The notes under the pieces are model-generated. The model saw nothing but the letters and a program-made list of their open reading frames with translations, searched no databases and was not told where the DNA came from. This document shows positions 61,097 through 64,000 of a stretch of DNA of 64,000 nucleotides, in pieces. The position numbers were made by a program, and so were the translations under genes. This DNA is from Roseobacter sinensis. Its GTDB lineage: Bacteria > Pseudomonadota > Alphaproteobacteria > Rhodobacterales > Rhodobacteraceae. The stretch covers positions 186,001 through 250,000 of the forward strand of contig NZ_JALIEB010000004.1 of NCBI RefSeq assembly GCF_025755255.1, in the 5' to 3' direction. Positions within the stretch are counted from its first letter, which is position 1. Every line of letters begins with the position of its first letter.

Positions 61097-62557
61097 ATGA
61101 CCAAGGTGATCAAGGGCGGTCAGGTCTGCACAGCGGACCGGACGTGGACAGCGGACGTGCTGATCGAAGGCGAGACGATCAAGCAGATTGGCGAGGACCT
61201 TTCGGGGGATGAATACATCGATGCGGAAGGGGCCTATGTGATCCCCGGCGGGATTGATCCGCATACCCATCTGGAGATGCCCTTCATGGGGACGACGGCC
61301 GCCGAGACCTTCGAGTCGGGCACCTGGGCGGCGGCGGTGGGTGGCACCACGATGGTCGTGGATTTCTGCCTGCCCGGCGCGGATGGCTCGATCAAGAATG
61401 CGATCAATGAATGGCACCGCAAGTCGGCGCCGCAGATCTGCTCGGACGTGGGCTATCACATGGCCATTACGGGCTGGAACGAGAGCGTTTTCAACGAGAT
61501 GAAGGACGCGGTGGAGATGGGCGTGAACTCCTTCAAGCATTTCATGGCCTATAAGGGCGCGCTGATGGTGGAGGACGACGAGATGTTCGCCTCCTTCCAG
61601 CGCTGTGCGGAGTTGGGCGCGCTGCCGATGGTGCATGCGGAGAACGGCGATGTGGTGGCGGCCCTGCAGGAGAAATATTTCAACGAAGGCATCACGGGAC
61701 CGGAAGGGCATGCCTATTCGCGGCCTCCCGAGGTGGAGGGCGAGGCCGCGAACCGCGCGATCATGATTGCCGATGCGGCGAATGTGCCATTGTATATTGT
61801 GCATGTGTCCTGCGAGCAGGCGCATGAGGCGATCCGGCGGGCGCGGCAGAAGGGGATGCGGGTTTATGGCGAACCGCTGATCCAATTCCTGACGCTGGAT
61901 GAGTCTGAGTATTTCAACACCGACTGGGATCATGCGGCGCGGCGGGTGATGTCGCCGCCGTTTCGCAGCAAGGACCATCAGGACAGCCTCTGGGCTGGGT
62001 TGCAGGCGGGGTCGCTGCAGGTCGTGGCGACGGATCACGCGGCCTTCAACACCGAGCAGAAGCGGGCCGGGCGCAATGATTTCCGGATCATCCCGAATGG
62101 CTCGAACGGGCTGGAGGAGCGGCTGGCCGTGCTCTGGACCGAAGGGGTGGAGACCGGGCGTCTGACGCCCAATGAGTTCGTGGCCTGCACCTCGACCAAT
62201 GTGGCGAAGATCCTGAATATCTATCCGCGCAAGGGCGCGATTGTCGAAGGGGCGGATGCGGATATCGTGGTCTGGGACCCGAAGATCACCAAGACGATCT
62301 CGCCGTCGAACCACCATTCGGTGCTGGACTACAACGTCTTCGAAGGTTTCGAGGTCACGGCGCAGAGCCGTTATACGCTGAACCGGGGCGAGGTGATCTG
62401 GGCCTGGGGGCAGAATTCGCAGCCGAACCCGGGGCGCGGGCGGTTCATTCCGCGCCCGGCGTTCCCGAGTGCGCATAAGGCGCTCAGCAAGTGGAAGGCG
62501 CTGACGGCTCCGAAGATGATCGAGCGTGATCCGATGAATATTCCGGCGGGGATTTGA
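61097..62557 (+). CDS. hydA: Dihydropyrimidinase (D-hydantoinase)
   Basis: Opens the ring of dihydrouracil or dihydrothymine, the second step of the reductive pathway. The 486-residue amidohydrolase-superfamily protein has IDPHTHLEMPFMG near residue 54, the carbamylated lysine in NSFKHFMAYKG near residue 147, VHAENGD, VHVSCEQAH and VVATDHAAFN, which give the two-metal site. GENERAL length and motif order match dihydropyrimidinase rather than dihydroorotase. GGGAGAGATGAG precedes the ATG. Confidence 0.96.
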   Translation: MTKVIKGGQVCTADRTWTADVLIEGETIKQIGEDLSGDEYIDAEGAYVIPGGIDPHTHLEMPFMGTTAAETFESGTWAAAVGGTTMVVDFCLPGADGSIKNAINEWHRKSAPQICSDVGYHMAITGWNESVFNEMKDAVEMGVNSFKHFMAYKGALMVEDDEMFASFQRCAELGALPMVHAENGDVVAALQEKYFNEGITGPEGHAYSRPPEVEGEAANRAIMIADAANVPLYIVHVSCEQAHEAIRRARQKGMRVYGEPLIQFLTLDESEYFNTDWDHAARRVMSPPFRSKDHQDSLWAGLQAGSLQVVATDHAAFNTEQKRAGRNDFRIIPNGSNGLEERLAVLWTEGVETGRLTPNEFVACTSTNVAKILNIYPRKGAIVEGADADIVVWDPKITKTISPSNHHSVLDYNVFEGFEVTAQSRYTLNRGEVIWAWGQNSQPNPGRGRFIPRPAFPSAHKALSKWKALTAPKMIERDPMNIPAGI

Positions 62558-62560
62558 TGT

Positions 62561-63166
62561 ATGATCGGAGGGTATATCCTCAGTTTTTTAGGCGGTATCG
62601 CCGCCGATATCGCTAGAAAAGTGTTCCTTCCCCAAAGCGAAGCTCTTCTGGCGAGAATTATTCCCTCTTTGCAAAAAGAATCCAACAAAAGGGCGAATTT
62701 GGAGGAACTGGAAGTACGAGATAAGCTAAGGAAGATTGGCAAAAGTCCCGATCTGGCAAGACACATTACTGAGAACTCCGGCGACTTCGTAAGTCGCCTA
62801 AATGACAATCAAGAAGCAGACCGATTGTCATTTGTTGAAGTCGAAGCAGAGAGATTGGAAAGCAACGCTTCCACGCAAGCGGAAATGACGGCAGTTGCGT
62901 TGGCGAGATATGAAGCGGCTGATAAATTGCTGTCGATGCGGATGGAAAGCCTGAAAGAGTCGAGCGATGTAAGTGCAGCAGCAAAGGACGCGCTGGTCGA
63001 AGCGCAAAAAGCTTGGAAGGAGTTTATTTTCAAAGATGCCAGGGCGGAGGCTCTGTTCACTGCCGAAGGCGGAAGTATGGAGCCAATGATATTCAACTCT
63101 TCGCTAGAGCAATCGACCATGTCGCGTTTGAAGGAATTGCGGCACCTTCAGGAGTTGCTGCTCTAA
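62561..63166 (+). CDS. Low-GC hypothetical protein with LprI-like C-terminal domain
   Basis: The 201-residue protein has an N-terminal hydrophobic stretch (YILSFLGGIAADIARKVFL), a charged helical middle and a C-terminal segment of the LprI type: SDVSAAAKDALVEAQKAWKE, then FIFKDARAEALF, GGS, and a final LKELRHLQELL. LprI-like domains occur in lysozyme-inhibitor-type lipoproteins, but there is no lipobox here. Two sampled 60-base lines have 40% and 48% GC against 65% for a line in hydA. It lies three bases after hydA and two bases before the ATPase gene, so it looks inserted into the operon by transfer. Function unknown. Confidence 0.65.
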   Translation: MIGGYILSFLGGIAADIARKVFLPQSEALLARIIPSLQKESNKRANLEELEVRDKLRKIGKSPDLARHITENSGDFVSRLNDNQEADRLSFVEVEAERLESNASTQAEMTAVALARYEAADKLLSMRMESLKESSDVSAAAKDALVEAQKAWKEFIFKDARAEALFTAEGGSMEPMIFNSSLEQSTMSRLKELRHLQELLL

Positions 63167-63168
63167 AG

Positions 63169-63942
63169 ATGAACGTCATCGGTGCTCGAAATCTCAATCT
63201 GACATTCCAGACGAAAGACGGGCCGGTGCAGGCCTTGAAAGACGTGAGCCTCGACATCGGCAAGGGGGAGTTTGTCAGCTTCATCGGGCCATCGGGCTGT
63301 GGGAAGACGACCTTTCTGCGCTGTATGGCGGATCTGGAGCATCCCACCGGCGGCGAGATCAGCGTGAACGGGGTGAGCCCGGAAGAGGCGCGGAAGGCGC
63401 GGGCCTATGGCTATGTGTTTCAGGCGGCGGGGCTTTATCCGTGGCGGACGATTGGCGGGAACATCCGTTTGCCGTTGGAGATCATGGGGTACTCCAAGGC
63501 GGAACAGCAGGAGCGGGTCGCGCGGGTGCTGGAATTGGTGGAGCTGTCGGCGTTTGAGAAGAAGTATCCCTGGCAGCTCTCGGGCGGGATGCAACAGCGG
63601 GCGTCGATTGCGCGGGCGCTGGCCTTTGATGCAGATATCCTTCTGATGGATGAGCCGTTCGGGGCGCTGGATGAGATCGTGCGGGATCATCTGAATGAGC
63701 AGTTGTTGCAGTTGTGGCGCCGGACGGAGAAGACGATTGCCTTTGTGACGCACTCGATCCCCGAGGCGGTCTATCTGAGTACGAAAATCGTTGTGATGTC
63801 GCCGCGGCCGGGGCGGATTACGGATGTGATCGAGAGCCCGCTGCCGACGGAGCGGCCCTTGGACATTCGCGATAGCCCCGAGTTTCTGGAGGTGGCGCAT
63901 CGGGTCCGCGAAGGGCTGCGCGCGGGGCATCTGGATGACTGA
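63169..63942 (+). CDS. NitT/TauT-type ABC transporter ATP-binding protein
   Basis: The 257-residue ATPase has Walker A GPSGCGKTTFLRCMADLE near residue 39, the Q-loop YVFQAAGLYPWRTIGGNI, signature LSGGMQQRASIARALAFDAD, Walker B ILLMDEPFGALDE and switch His in FVTHSIPEAV. The SPRPGRI segment near the C-terminus is typical of SsuB/TauB/ThiZ-like importers. In this locus uptake of a pyrimidine or hydantoin precursor is likely, but the permease and binding protein lie beyond the window. Confidence 0.93.
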   Translation: MNVIGARNLNLTFQTKDGPVQALKDVSLDIGKGEFVSFIGPSGCGKTTFLRCMADLEHPTGGEISVNGVSPEEARKARAYGYVFQAAGLYPWRTIGGNIRLPLEIMGYSKAEQQERVARVLELVELSAFEKKYPWQLSGGMQQRASIARALAFDADILLMDEPFGALDEIVRDHLNEQLLQLWRRTEKTIAFVTHSIPEAVYLSTKIVVMSPRPGRITDVIESPLPTERPLDIRDSPEFLEVAHRVREGLRAGHLDD

Positions 63943-64000
63943 GGTACGAGCAGGTGGCGAGCGGCCCTCCGGGGGGAGTATTTGTCGACGGGTGAAGCAG
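63943..64000 (+). repeat. Intergenic end with GAGTATTT..GGGTGAAGC motif, copy 3
   Basis: The last 58 bases hold a GC-rich stretch (CCCTCCGGGGGG) and then GAGTATTTGTCGACGGGTGA followed by AGC (63976-63998), related to copies at 43351 and 47180. No gene starts before the edge. Confidence 0.5.

Noticed and set aside
60896-62476. 526-codon minus-strand frame opposite hydA
   Set aside because: Shadow of the dihydropyrimidinase gene, with Arg/His-rich composition.

Overview
The window is a gene-dense, GC-rich chromosomal segment from an alphaproteobacterium, most likely Rhodobacterales (Roseobacter lineage). This rests on gene content and motifs, not on a database search: an RpoH with a divergent RpoH box beside chaN/coaBC/dut, an iron-sulfur CryB-type photolyase with cysteines at 346/434/437/450, a YifB protein, mreBCD-mrdA-rodA, a reductive pyrimidine (pyd) locus with a RutR-like regulator, and an AT-rich intergenic motif ending in GAAGC. 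I see no rRNA, tRNA, insertion sequence, prophage, CRISPR array or defence island.

Layout. 1-3.6 kb: EI24 membrane protein (cut by the window edge), nitroreductase, class II histone deacetylase-like amidohydrolase, VOC protein, and a divergent small membrane protein. 3.6-11.2 kb: trpS, a rhomboid-fold protein without catalytic residues, murJ-glnD, and an LpoA-like lipoprotein. 11.2-15.7 kb: rsmI-yraN-gshB, then yifB and a GST. 15.8-21.5 kb: cobalamin genes (CobC-like phosphatase, cobU), then rpoH-chaN-coaBC-dut-moeB/thiF. 21.5-30.2 kb: an M3 oligopeptidase and the elongasome operon mreB-mreC-mreD-mrdA-rodA with a ghrA-like reductase at its end. 30.3-32.2 kb: leuA preceded by a previously unlisted 26-residue leucine-rich leader peptide and a hairpin. 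32.2-39.5 kb: SDR, FeS photolyase, EAL protein, PCu(A)C-like secreted protein, an 18-repeat MORN protein and nadE. 39.6-45.3 kb: esterase, Tat-exported MBL hydrolase, DUF1801 protein, a second-type gltX, MATE pump, gamma-glutamylcyclotransferase. 45.4-50.1 kb: a tandem glycine riboswitch in front of gcvT-gcvH-gcvP. 50.3-55.1 kb: an FtsX-type permease and its ATPase, a divergent arylesterase, an SRAP protein and a cold-shock protein. 55.4-64 kb: the reductive pyrimidine degradation locus.

The last region reads as one system. PreT-PreA would reduce uracil/thymine, the dihydropyrimidinase would open the ring, and the Zn amidase would release the beta-amino acid. A RutR-like TetR regulator lies between the two transcription units, and near-identical 16-bp palindromes that fit the RutR operator sit in front of preT and of the amidase. 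A NitT/TauT-type ATPase starts a probable uptake system. A low-GC gene with an LprI-like C-terminal domain has been inserted, without a scar, between the dihydropyrimidinase and the ATPase.

The most unusual observations are a perfect 42-bp palindrome inside the FtsX permease gene, an SRAP/HMCES-family protein whose catalytic Cys2 is Pro, a rhomboid with all key residues replaced, a nine-unit super-duplication in the MORN protein, the leuA leader peptide that may be leaderless, and a recurrent intergenic motif. None of these amounts to a clearly new defence or mobile system; most of the window is core metabolism and cell-envelope biology.
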